A DNA stretch of 64,000 nucleotides from Nothopassalora personata (Eukaryota > Ascomycota > Dothideomycetes > Mycosphaerellales > Mycosphaerellaceae), in the NCBI GenBank assembly GCA_033816765.1, contig CM066297.1, positions 310,001 through 374,000 on the forward strand, read 5' to 3'. The notes under the pieces are model-generated. The model was not told where the DNA came from. It saw only the letters and a program-made list of their open reading frames with translations, and made no database searches. Shown in pieces: positions 22,873 through 32,678 of this stretch (positions are counted from its first letter, which is position 1; each line of letters begins with the position of its first letter). The position numbers and the translations under genes are program-made.

Positions 22873-23256
22873 TCAAACACATCTACATATTGACATTGTT
22901 TTCATTGCCGACGGAACTCGCAAGACGCATGAGTGTAAGATCAAAGTTACTAGGGTGACGAAGCTCGGCCTCTTTGAGGAGGAAAGACATTCAACGACAT
23001 CTGCCAGCTGAGCCAAGTCCCATGTCGTCAATTGAAATCTCACATTGCTCCGGTATGCTTTGTGCACTTGACGATAGATCTCGTAGGCTTCAGTGTGTAT
23101 CTGTCTGCAGGTCAGAAGCAGTGAATGCGAGGCTGGCGTCGAGCAGCGCAGGCCGACGTGCTGGTCATGATCTTGCTCCTCGTACGTGAAGGCGAGGTCA
23201 TATACTTCGACGCGACGCTCGGCGGGCAAGGCCAGAAGTTTGGACGTGGTGGTCAT
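22873..23256 (-). pseudogene. 2EXR-like family pseudogene, array copy 5 (truncated)
   Basis: An ATG opens MTTTSKLLALPAERRVEVYD followed by the family blocks SLLLTCRQIHTEAYEIYRQV and HKAYRSNVRFQLTTWDLAQL. After about residue 85 the similarity stops, the frame runs into non-homologous sequence and ends at 22873. The whole C-terminal half (the DVQH..VDAYGIW..DQVR blocks) is missing. A short expressed protein cannot be excluded, since ATG to stop is open for 127 codons. Confidence 0.6.
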
Positions 23257-24247
23257 GTCGAAAGGCTTCGGAGCACCGCGGTAACTTCGTGGTCGGCACT
23301 TGATGATATTGACGACGAAATTTGGGTGCCATTGAACACTTCAGGTAGGCGTCAGTTGTATTACAATTCTACGCACCAGCCAGAAACACTGCGCCGAGGG
23401 CGATCATAGCATCACGAGCTTCACCTGCATCCACGCCAAGAGGTCAAGCTGGGTGGTGTCGGTCATCTTTCGTGAAGGACACGTACGCCCGCAGAGATTT
23501 CGCCAAGTTGAGATTTTCGAGCACACAGTAAACACACACAAGAATCAAACATTGACATCAGGCTTGTACTCCCTTCTCGGACACCTCAAGCCCATCCCAC
23601 AATGAAGTGGCCCAGCAAGACGCTTCCTATATCCAGGAGAATCTCTCTACAGCACCACACCCCCGAAGAGGCTGGCAACATGCACCTTGAATGCTCGGCC
23701 GTCACTGAAGCGGCCTTGATGAGCAGCGATGCATGTCGTGGCTGGCGCTGATCTTTTTGATGAAGAAGAAAGGAAAGCGTTCGGGAAGAGAAGTGCGACG
23801 ATATACCAGCGTTCGGCAGCGCTAGCGGGCCGATGCCGCGGGGGCATCACGTGGACTGTAAGCGAGAAGTCAATGGCAGGCAAGCGCTGGCCAACTTCAG
23901 CCAACGATGCTCATAAAGCAAGTCCTTTGTGAAACGCCTCTCAAACAAGACGCCTATGCTCAGACTGAGACTTGCGTGCTCGCCTCTGAGACATAGGCAG
24001 CACATTGTGCTCGAGCGCAGGCGCGTTGTCACACACACAGAACACCAGGAACTCCCCAACGCAAGACGTCCTGAAGGTCAAGCATCAAATCTCACATCCC
24101 ACATCTCCTACTATACCATTAATCCTCTCTCTCTCTCTCTGACTTTCTCGTGCGTGGTAAGAGCAGCGATTCCCACGTTACCCTCCCCTCGGATCTCTAT
24201 TGCCGGAGGCACATTCCTTTGCGGAAGCAGGTTCTTCCCCTGTCACC
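23257..24247. other. Intergenic region
   Basis: No gene recognised. A (CT)n tract lies at about 24127-24142, shortly before the CAP gene, probably in its leader or promoter. Confidence 0.5.
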
Positions 24248-25097
24248 ATGTCCTTAGCGAGGCTCACTACTGTTCTCCGGACCTGCATGCTGCTGGCACT
24301 TCCGAACTATCTACATCATGCCTTGGCAGAAAGTGTTTCGGCAACAACAACGATTAAGACGACTTTGACGTCAACGACGACGCTGGCGACTTCTACTATA
24401 ACTATTACGATCACGCTGAGCAGGAACTCGGTTGCGTATACGACTAGCACGAGTACAACAGGAACCATGACTTCGACAAATACAGCAGCAGCATCATCAG
24501 CTACGCCAGGATCCCTCGAAGCCGTAGTCCTGAACAGCACGAACTACTACCGTGAAAAGTACTACGCGGAGCCATTAGTCTGGAACGATACCATGGCAGA
24601 CTACGCCAAAAACTACGCCCAAAACTGCATCTGGAAACACTCCGTTCGCCTCTCCTCCCCAACCCTCCCCCTCAACCACACTAACACCCTCACAGGGCGG
24701 CCCCACCGGCGAAAACCTCGCAGCATCATTCGAAAACTCCACCCTCGCAATTGACGCTTGGGCCAACGAGGAGAGTAAATACAACTGGAAGAACGCCAAG
24801 TTCTCACACTCCACTGGACATTTCACGCAGCTGGTCTGGAAGAACACGACGTCTGTGGGATGTGGGTTGGTGGCTTGTAGTAATGATGCGGAGGATGGTG
24901 TGAAGGGCAATTATTTGGTGTGCGAGTATTGGCCGCCGGGGAATTACAAGGGTGATTTTAAGAATAATGTTGTGAAGGCTGGGGTTGATGGGGATGGATC
25001 GCCGAGTTTGGGAGGTGCGAGTGGAAGGGGGTCTGGGTTGAGGAGGGCGGTTGTGACATTGGTTGCTGCGGCTTTGGTGGCTGCGGTTTTTTCATGA
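24248..25097 (+). CDS. Secreted CAP-superfamily (SCP/PR1-like) protein, probably GPI-anchored
   Basis: Exons 24248..24643 and 24696..25097 (52 bp intron, branch CACTAAC) give 265 residues. An N-terminal signal (MSLARLTTVLRTCMLLALP) is followed by a 60-residue Thr/Ser-rich, likely O-glycosylated linker, then the CAP domain: NYYREKYYAEPLVWNDTMA, AKNYAQNCIWKHS, GGPTGENLAAS, GHFTQLVWKNT (CAP signature 1) and YLVCEYWPPGNY (signature 2). The C-terminus is Gly/Ser-rich and ends in a hydrophobic stretch (VVTLVAAALVAAVFS) with no cytosolic tail, as in GPI-anchor signals. The splice joins HS to GGPTGENLA, exactly as the family requires, although the donor (GTTCGC) is weak. Fungal CAP proteins bind sterols or lipids at the cell surface; which ligand applies here is unknown. 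Confidence 0.92.
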
Positions 25098-25402
25098 TGC
25101 TGGATGATTGGACCTTTGGCGGCAGTGCTGGTCGCTGTCTTTTATATGTTGGCAGGTAATTTCCTGACGAGTGCACGATTGATACCCCGGCTGTTTCTCC
25201 CTTCTTGGAGACAGCTCTGAATATAGAAGAGAGAGATGCCACCACAGCACATATCCCACAATGCAACGTCAAATGATACGCTGTACAGAGCACACGGAGT
25301 ATGGAAAGCATCCTGCTCTCCTCTAGCAGCACGTTGTAGGTTGTAGGTAATCCCAATCACCTCTTTTTCCCCCTCTTCCAAACCTCCCTATCATCCTCCA
25401 CC
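25098..25402. other. Intergenic region between convergent CAP and MPC1 genes
   Basis: Nothing recognised; shared 3' region. Confidence 0.5.
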
Positions 25403-25943
25403 TCACCTAGTAACCTTCTCGACCTGCCCCTTCACCTCCTTCGCCACCCCTTGCGCCTTATCCTGCGCCCGTTCCGCCAAATCCTGCACCTGCCCCGCAA
25501 CGCCCTCCGCCTTCTCCTCAACCTTTCCCAGCCCCTCCTTCGCCCTCGTCTCCAGCGCCTTCTCGCGTCCACCCATATACCACCAATTGATAAACCTGTA
25601 CGCCTGCGTTGACTGCGCTGTGAAGTTGACCAAGTGGCATCCGAATAGCAGGTAGTTTTTGGGTGTCACGGCCATGGAGTAGCGCATGAAGACTCCCGAG
25701 TAGCCGCAGAGCGCGGCGGTCATGCGGCCGGAGATGATTTCGGGGTCTTTTTGTGTGTCCATGACGGCGGCTATGGGGATGCCGAAGTTGGAGGCTGGGC
25801 CCCAGAAGTGGGTGCTGCAGAAGTAGTCGGTGACCTAGAGGGCCGCAGGTGGGTTAGTGAGGTGGTGGGCTTTGGTGGTGCGGGGGAGGGCGTACGGGGT
25901 TTGAGCGGATTTTCGCGTTGATGGCTTTGATTGCTGCTGCCAT
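25403..25943 (-). CDS. MPC1: Mitochondrial pyruvate carrier subunit 1, with extended C-terminus
   Basis: Exon 1 (25896..25943) encodes [16 protein letters not shown]; after a 60 bp intron exon 2 (25403..25834) continues [20 protein letters not shown], the MPC1 hallmark, then [38 protein letters not shown] and [11 protein letters not shown]1 pairs with MPC2/3 in the inner mitochondrial membrane to import pyruvate. The protein is 159 residues, against about 110-130 for most MPC1 proteins. The extra 50 residues ([20 protein letters not shown] onward) are Ala/Lys/Glu/Gln-rich with an approximate 11-residue pattern, predicted as an amphipathic helix. There is no frameshift; the extension is in frame and its codons look normal. 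Confidence 0.92.
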
Positions 25944-27020
25944 GGTGGGGGCCCGTGTGTGTTGTAGGAGAGGTGGTAGGGTGGTGGTAGTGTTGAGCTG
26001 TTGCGATTGTGAGAGCTGTGAGTGAGAGCTCACAAGCTTCGGAGCGGAGTTTGTCGGCCGAACGGCTGCTGTTGCCGATCTTCGTCTTGGCATTGATAAA
26101 GGCTTCGTTCCTTTCTTTCACACCCTCACATTGACCATCTTTAAGCAGCATCCTGTTAATGCTGATGAACATCATGCGAACTGAAAGTCTTCCCTCCGTC
26201 TTGCATACTCTGGCCAAGAGGCAAAAGTTTGGCCTCCGATTCTGCGAAGATCTGGCAGCAGTAAGGCTACATGCATTGGCCGAGTATATGGACGCGGTGT
26301 CATGGTGACTGTTCAAGTCATTGAACTTGTCGACGAAACTATGTTGATGCTTACGATCGAAAACAGTGTCGATATTCTGCTAGGTTCAGTCTTGTCGTCC
26401 AAGAGCTGGTCTGAGGCATCCGGAAGATGCTCCACGGAGGATACATCTCTTCTCGGTCTTTCTGAGCGCTCAGTCTTTTCTCGAGCGCTTGATTGTGTGT
26501 GAGCCAGTTAGCCGCCGACAAAGGGGTCATATTGCTCCTAGGCCACTGAACAGTGATGCAACATGCCGACAATATGCCAAACAAGCGGGTGCCGTGAAAG
26601 ACGGAAGCAAACCAGGAGCGCCATAAAAGACCACTGCGTCACCTAAAGAATAGTACTCGCGTGACAGATTCTATGGCTGTATACACAATATCCTTGTATC
26701 TCGAGCTTGGCTGCCTATATTCACTGTCGAAGAGCACTAGCGGCGACGTCGTCCGCCTGGCTGACGCGGCTGTCATGTGCAACGGCTAGACACGGACTGT
26801 CAAGTCCATTCACCAACCGATTCTCGCAGCGCGCGAGAGCTTGGCGCCTTTAAAAACCTTGCCACCTGCTTTCTTCTCTCTTTCAACTCACACCCTCGAC
26901 CGCCTGCACCGACAAAGGCTGACCACGCAGCACCATCACAACGCAATCCAAGTACCTACACCTACGCCACTTACAGTACTAGCCTAGTCCACGATATCTG
27001 CAACAAAGCCCAACATCAAG
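25944..27020. other. Intergenic region between divergent MPC1 and BTB-like genes
   Basis: No gene recognised. It should hold both promoters; a pyrimidine-rich tract lies at about 26865-26900 upstream of the BTB-like gene. Confidence 0.5.
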
Positions 27021-28771
27021 ATGCCGTCTCTACTGTTCGAATCGCAGTACGAGCCGGAACCGCCCATAGAGCATACTCTTCAGTTCGAGGGCGGCGACAT
27101 CAAGATCGCATTAGAGCTGGACCCCAAGACGGATCTGCTTCTCAACAGCGATCTGTTACTCGACGCCTCTGCCTTCTTCAATGGCAGCAAGGCGGACTGG
27201 ACTAAGAACGCGAAAGTCGTGCAGCGGCCAGCCACCGAGGAGGAGCTACAGGAGGAGCCAGGTGAGGTGGTAAGAGACATGAATATTGTCACTTACTATC
27301 TCTCCCGGTCGCTCGAGCATGTTTACATGCTCGAGACGAAGGTACGTCTTTCTTCCAGCGTGTCACTACTTATGTTCAATACTAATAGGTAATCTAGCCA
27401 CCAGCCAGCAGGAACGCTATCGACAGCGGGGCAGTGTACGACGCTGTCAGTTTCTTTTACCTCTCCGGGCTTGCACATGGTTTCTTGCCTCGCAGTAAGG
27501 ACGACAACTTTGTCGAGTCGTTCGGATCGGGAGGAGCTCTTGCCCGGGCCAGGTTCGAGCATCGTGTTCTGTTTGGCTTGCTCTTCAACCGCTACCACGA
27601 GACTGTTCTGTCCGAGCTCGACTACACTGGCATGGGCGATCTCGTTGCACTAGCAGAGTTCTATGATATGATTGAGCTTGTGGCACCTAGTATCCGAGAG
27701 AACCTCCTCAAGCGCGAAGACCTCTGGCAGGACGTGCGAAACGAGTATCAATTCCACCTTGCACTCTCCATCAAGCTTCGTTGTGAGAGCATATTCTACG
27801 ATGCCCTGCGCCATCTCATCGGGAGTGGTGACGATCTCGCCATGCTGGTGGACAACCTCGACTTCGATCCTGTGGACGCTTTCAAGATCGCCATGAAGCG
27901 CGAGCAGCTGAGGAAGGCCGAGGACAAACTTTGCAAAGATCTACAGGAGCTAACACTGGCTACCTACATGCCCCACGCGCGAAAGAAAGAATGTCCAGAC
28001 CGCTACAGGACCACCCATGCTTCCAGCAAAATTGAAGCCGAGGACCGAAGCCGCATCCAGGAGCACGCTCGTTTCATCGTTCTGGAGACCTTCACTCACC
28101 ACATGTCTGGGCAGACACACTGGTCGCACGTTCGGGAGTACGGAGATTACTCAGTTGGTGTGTACAGCAAGTCCTCACTGCGCAACTTCTGCAACGCTGT
28201 CACCCATGCGTGTCAGACCGATTCTATTCTCGACCTATTCGCGCCTCGGGCTGCCAGTGACATCGAGGCCAGCGAGAGCGAGTTCGAAGAGGGAAAGAAG
28301 CCTTACCTGACTGTGGCCGTCGAAGAGGAAGTCAAGAAGGTCGTCACCCAGATGGCCAACGCCGCCCTGCGGTATATCGCACCACCAGACTTCCGCCCAG
28401 TAACTGTATGCACCAGCGCCGATAGGCGTGGGCACGATTCTGCAACAGACAAGGACGCTGGACACAACCGTTACTTCTCCCACGCATCCGCAGTATCAGC
28501 ACGTCGCGGTCGCGGTCGCGGAGACGGAGGCATGCGTGGTAGAGGCCATGTCCGTGGGGGTCGTGCGCACCCGCAGCCATGGTACGGTAACGAGCGTCGC
28601 TCAAGCGAGCACCGTCCGAAGGAATTCAAGCGCGTGGGTATGCCGGCCAACGACGACTCCGACTGCCACTACTTCACGTGCATTGACTTCGGCGATGAGG
28701 AGTTCCACCCTTGGGAGGACGACTTCGAAGACTATAAGCTTGAGGGCTTGGAGCCTGTCTCAGAGGAGTGA
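27021..28771 (+). CDS. BTB/POZ-like protein with RG-rich tail
   Basis: Exons 27021..27341 and 27398..28771 (56 bp intron; the acceptor is the second TAG, because the first would put a stop in frame) give 564 residues. Residues of about 20-250 have the strand-helix layout of a diverged BTB domain: FEGGDIKIALELDPKTDLLL, LDASAFFNGSKADWTKNAK, then HRVLFGLLFNRYHETVLSEL and LVALAEFYDMIELVAPSIRE. Near the C-terminus is an RGG/RG-type segment (SARRGRGRGDGGMRGRGHVR) and then an acidic tail (EEFHPWEDDFEDYKLEGLEP). BTB domains mediate dimerisation or cullin-3 binding; RG segments often bind RNA. The combination is unusual, but neither activity can be proven here. Confidence 0.75.
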
Positions 28772-28931
28772 GAGGAGAAGGTCGGGCTGGGTGTCGATGA
28801 TCTGGCTTAAAGAAGTAAGGCATTGTTGAGACATCAGCGGCGCGACACAGCCCGTCATGATCCACGATCACACGCTGACAAAGAAGGCTATACGCTGCTA
28901 GGCGGATGCATGCAGACATTGTACATTCCGT

Positions 28932-29239
28932 TCAGACACTAGGAGGAGGATACACCTCCACATCCTCCGGCTCCTCCCAATCATCCGAGAAGACATAACT
29001 CTCAAAGCACGTCCCAACAGCACCCACAGTATCAAAAAACATAAACTCACACGTCCCCTTCTTCCCCTTCCAAACTCCAGACTGCACAAGCGGAAACCCT
29101 CTCTTCTCGAACCCCTCCTTTATTTGAGGGTTGGGGTGACGATGCAGATCTCAACGGCTTGGCCTAGGAAGAAGGGTGTGCTAAGGATTGCAGGCTCGCC
29201 AGGCTGAGGTGTTGGATTGTGGTGTTGTTGGGAGGCCAT
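28932..29239 (-). pseudogene. VOC-superfamily gene remnant with internal deletion
   Basis: From ATG at 29239 the frame reads MASQQHHNPTPQPGEPAIL, then FLGQAVEICIVTPTLK, the start of a VOC (glyoxalase/dioxygenase-like) domain, and stops at once. Overlapping it in another frame is the end of such a domain: GFEKRGFPLVQSGVWKGKKG, CEFMFFDTVGAVGTCFESYV and FSDDWEEPEDVEVYPPPSV, ending TGA at 28932. The roughly 100 central residues of the domain are absent, and there is no space for an intron between the halves. A deletion with frame loss is the simplest reading. Confidence 0.65.
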
Positions 29240-30007
29240 AATGTTAGAGGTTGTGATCGTGCTCGGAGCAATAGCGATGTTCATGGTCCTTCGCTGAGGC
29301 TGGAGCCATGTCATGTGGGCCACATGGTCGAAAGTCGCCGCTGGATTCACGCTGATTGTTGAAACTCTCAAATTCGGCGTGAATGTCTGCTCGACGTTGT
29401 GCAAGTCGTAGATTAGGACTTTCATCTTGTACCATAGATTTTGGTATTGTCTGAGTCCATGTAGTGCGGTAGCCAACTTCTTTGTCGCAGTTTAGCTGGA
29501 GTGTCCGGCAGAGGTACCCCTGTTTTGCTGCTTATTATTCGCCATGATCGGGTGGGTGGCCTTGTTGCTCTGCTACAGATACGCTGGGCGTAGTGACAGT
29601 TCTAAGGCCTTCTGACCAATCGTTGATGCCAGTTGCGCTCGATTGTCATCAGAACCCGAAATCTTGGACCAGAGAAGCTCAAAATAGCAATAGATTATCC
29701 AACGTTCCATAGGCCCTTTCCCTTTCCACGCAGCACCATGGCTTTTCTCTTCAGCATCTTACACACTCCGTCAGCAGGTTTTCATGCGAGCTTATGGTGG
29801 TCACGAGGCCAGAATTGCACCATTCGCAAGGCTGATAATCAGTGGAAACCCCTGTCCGAGCCGACACCGGCATACCGAGCTTCGATATGCCTCGTATCTC
29901 ATTCGCCCACCGATGCTCAAGCATCCACTCTGCCACTGTGCTGGGAGACCAGAGCCATTTAAGCTTCTGCAAGCAATGAGGCAGTGCAGAGCGCGGACCC
30001 ACAACCC
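29240..30007. other. Intergenic region
   Basis: No gene recognised between the VOC remnant and the promoter-like block at 30008. Confidence 0.5.
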
Positions 30008-30157
30008 AATATATAAAGCTTCGCTTTTCTCTCTTTCTCTTCTCTCCTTCTTTCTTCACCATCCACCACAACTAACCTCGACCCAGTCGCCGTCACGCTA
30101 CCCCTTTCGGTAAGTCTTCCTTCCCCTTCATCCTGGCTGACCTTCACTTCTTTCAAG
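30008..30157 (+). promoter_or_regulatory. TATA box, CT-rich leader and intron-like leader upstream of the tRNA-like array
   Basis: AATATATAAAGC at about 30009-30019 is followed by a long CT-rich tract, a typical fungal Pol II core promoter. A consensus intron candidate then follows (30110..30157, 48 bp: donor GTAAGT, CTGAC branch, acceptor TTTCAAG). The downstream exon would run straight into the tRNA-like array starting at 30187. The first ATG in that exon opens only a ten-codon frame. Confidence 0.5.
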
Positions 30158-30186
30158 GTTCTCTGATCGCCTTCATGGCACTCAAA

Positions 30187-30319
30187 GGAGAGGTCGTCCA
30201 ACGGTAGGACGCATGAGGGGCCCAAAGCTGTCTCATTCACTTGACATGCTGAGGGTGGCAACTCGTTATGCCAGTACCATTCAACTCATGAAATGGAGGT
30301 TCAAATCCTTCCTTCTCTA
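30187..30319 (+). ncRNA. tRNA-like unit 1
   Basis: Acceptor GGAGAGG (30187-30193) pairs with CTTCTCT (30312-30318) over all seven positions with two G-T pairs. D stem GTCC/GGAC encloses AACGGTA. CATGA pairs with TCATG as an anticodon-type stem. T arm GGAGG-TTCAAAT-CCTTC is complete. Between the anticodon-stem halves lies a ~68 nt loop or insert. A T6 run follows at 30342-30347. No U33-type anticodon loop is visible, so it is called tRNA-like, not tRNA. Confidence 0.6.
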
Positions 30320-30348
30320 CGTCGCCTTCATGGCGGACCACTTTTTTC

Positions 30349-30481
30349 GGGGAGGTCGTCCAACGGTAGGACGCATGAGGGGCCCAAAGCTGTCTCATTC
30401 TTTTGACATGCTGAGGGTGGCACCTCGTTATGCCAGTACCATTCAACTCATGAAATGGAGGTTCAAATCCTTCCTTCTCTA
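30349..30481 (+). ncRNA. tRNA-like unit 2
   Basis: As unit 1, with acceptor GGGGAGG pairing CTTCTCT by wobble, the same D, anticodon-type (CATGA/TCATG) and T stems, and a T7 run at 30504-30510. Confidence 0.6.
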
Positions 30482-30511
30482 CTTCGCCTTCATGGCGGAC
30501 CACTTTTTTTC

Positions 30512-30643
30512 GGAGAGGTCGTCTAATGGCAAGATTCTGAGGGGCCCAAAGCTGTCTCATTCTTTTGACATGCTGAGGGTGGCACCTCGTTATGCCAGTA
30601 CCATTCAACTCATGAAATGGAGGTTCAAATCCTTCCTTCTCTA
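30512..30643 (+). ncRNA. tRNA-like unit 3
   Basis: The D arm changes to GTCT-AATGGCA-AGAT, still paired with one wobble. The 5' anticodon-type half becomes CTGAG while the 3' half keeps CTCATG, so this stem is one pair weaker. T arm and acceptor are intact; T7 at 30666-30672. Confidence 0.55.
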
Positions 30644-30673
30644 CTTCGCCTTCATGGCGGACCACTTTTTTTC

Positions 30674-30802
30674 GGAGAGGTCGTCTAATGGCAAGATTCT
30701 GAGGGGCCCAAAGCTGTCTCATTCTTTTGACATGCTGAGGGTGGCAACCGTCCGCCAGTACCATTCAACTCAGAGATGGAGGTTCAATTCCTTCCCACTC
30801 CA
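30674..30802 (+). ncRNA. tRNA-like unit 4
   Basis: The same 5' half as unit 3 (CTGAG), but here the 3' half is CTCAG, restoring a perfect five-pair stem. The T loop is TTCAATT; the 3' acceptor CCACTCC pairs with GGAGAGG at six of seven positions. T5 at 30809-30813. Confidence 0.55.
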
Positions 30803-30813
30803 CATACCTTTTT

Positions 30814-32247
30814 CATCGGTTCGTTGGCTTCGGCTGGCGTCTGGAGAAGAAGTTGTCCATTGTTGGTGTTCTCGTCCTTGACCGTGCTTGTGTTTTGTAG
30901 CTTTGCCGTCGTCATTTCTGCGTACGTTTCTGTCGTACGCCTATCATGCTCACGAACAGGACTGATCATTGTCGCCTCTCCACTGCATGTTGCGATCTTG
31001 GCGGCAGTAATCCATCGCTTTTGCTTACCTTGCTGCCGTCGAAGCTCTCCACACCACCGTCATTGTCTCTGCTGATGTAACCTCACCGCTGTCCGTTCAA
31101 TCTTGGTTTCCCGGCTGAGCACCTACCGTGCTGTCGTTGTGCTCCGCCGCGGCGGAAATCTTTCAGCTGCTTCCGCTGTTGCACCCTTACCTTCAACAAC
31201 GTGCACATGCACTCTGTATCTGCCACGGTTCACATGTCCACAGCCAAGTATAGCCTCAATCTCACCTGGTTTGATGTACACGTACACCGTGCATGTAAGC
31301 GCTCCATGCAACATCGCAAGCGATGACAGGGTAGCCGGAATGGATTATGGATAGCATCCGTCTCTGGACGTTGCCCTTTCCATGCAGACCTCGTGCTCTT
31401 TCTCGAGAATGCGATCCAAGCGATCTTGTCATCCATGAGAGCAGGTTTGATCTGTTAGGTTTCGACGATATCGTGGAGATTCTACTAGGGCCGTTTCATC
31501 GAAGATCTGCGCCTTGTTGCCGCGAGTATGAGTTCAGACTAAAAGAACATGGAACAACTGTCGTTGCCTCGTCTCGAGGCATGATGCACGGACAGTTATC
31601 CCTCACCACCTCCGGTCGAGCACCTCTTCTGCATCAGCGACGCCTTCACCACGTATCACAGCGCAGAAATCGTTAGCCAAATCGGATTTCCAACTTGCTG
31701 TGCGCACCAGTAGGCTCGCATTGCCATCTGATACAATTACAGCCTTTGTTGAGCAGGCACGGCAACGATTTCACCTTCGACCGGGGCCACTTCAGCACAT
31801 TGGAAGTAAACGCTTATGAGCTTCACTCTCGATGAGTGTGTAATTCTGGCAAAGAGGACATCACGCCAGCGAGGAATGGATCATAGCAGGTGCCCGGAGC
31901 TGAAGAAGTAGTAGGTTGACATGGAACTCGCGTCGTTGACTGTATAAGCTTGAGTGAGTTGATGGCCGCGACGCGTACTGCTGATGTTCGAAGTTTCTGC
32001 TCAATCGCACACATCACCAGACACTGTACCACCCCATCCTAGTCACGCACATGGGCGCTTCTCTCGTTTCAGATCTTGCAGCAGGATGCAACCGTCAGAG
32101 CACAATCCTGTTTTCGAGTCAGGTGTAGGTACGTACCTTTGTGTTATGTATCACATCAAGACCTCTCAGCCACAGCAGGAAACCTCTTCACGATCAACAC
32201 ACATGATTTAAATCCACGGCCCAACATTCCCAACAAACGCATAAGAC
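30814..32247. other. 1.4 kb without a recognised gene
   Basis: Only short, low-quality frames on both strands. A transcript starting at the promoter-like block near 30010 could extend here. Confidence 0.5.
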
Positions 32248-32678
32248 ATGTCCACTTTCAGCTACCTAGGCGCCTTCGCCACCTTCGCAGCCTACCGACG
32301 CCTCCACGGAAGTCAAGAAGCCGCAAATCTCTACCAAGAACTCTACCATGACCCGACTTCCAAAGAGGATACCTCAACCGCCTCCTCGTATCTATCTCTG
32401 GCCTTCCGCCTCATTCGCTACCTCTTCTCCATCACCCTCGCCACAGCCATAGGCGGTAAAATCGTCGGTGTGCATGGCCACATCCAACCAGTGGAGGACG
32501 ATACAGTTAGCTTAGGATCTACAGTACAGTACCGGAAACGATCTCAATGCTCTGGCTGATCGCGATGTGTGTCATTGCATTATTTGGCTTGGATGGGAAT
32601 CCTGGAATCGGGCTCTTTGGGACGGCGTGGAATGATATGGTGGACTGGGTGCATGAGCAGGGGAAGGAGGGAGATTGA
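32248..32678 (+). CDS. Small two-span membrane protein, unknown function
   Basis: Proposed exons 32248..32455 and 32530..32678 with a 74 bp intron (GTAAAA..TACAG) give 118 residues. The start is MSTFSYLGAFATFAAYRRLH. Hydrophobic segments SLAFRLIRYLFSITLATAIG and MLWLIAMCVIALFGL are followed by an amphipathic tail (GTAWNDMVDWVHEQGKEGD). Without splicing, the first frame ends at 103 codons and loses the second span, whereas the second frame is clearly coding-like; the splice is inferred from this. No family recognised. Confidence 0.5.

Larger units (their letters stand above)
30187..30813 (+). repeat. Tandem array of four ~162 bp tRNA-like units
   Basis: Four head-to-tail units start at 30187, 30349, 30512 and 30674 (period 162-163 bp). 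Each unit is a 129-133 nt block that pairs as a tRNA acceptor, D arm and T arm, with a perfect B box (GGTTCAAATCC; GGTTCAATTCC in unit 4). Each is followed by a run of 5-7 T, as at Pol III terminators. Units 1-3 share the spacer CTTCATGGCGGACCAC before the T run. The units are over 90 % alike by eye, so the duplications are recent or homogenised. Confidence 0.85.

Noticed and set aside
18241..23256. Transposon or retroelement origin of the repeated blocks
   Set aside because: The blocks are protein-family copies without terminal repeats, transposase or reverse transcriptase motifs.
28935..29239. Intact two-exon VOC gene
   Set aside because: The two halves abut or overlap with no room for an intron, and about 100 central residues are missing.
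30187..30813. CRISPR-like array
   Set aside because: Units are contiguous near-identical copies with no variable spacers, and the genome is fungal.
30213..30881. Long open frames through the 162-bp repeats on both strands (222 and 175 codons), which would make a 54-residue-repeat protein
   Set aside because: Both strands are open only because the unit length is near a multiple of three; the repeats are better explained by tRNA-like pairing, B boxes and T runs, and no start context or family supports a protein.
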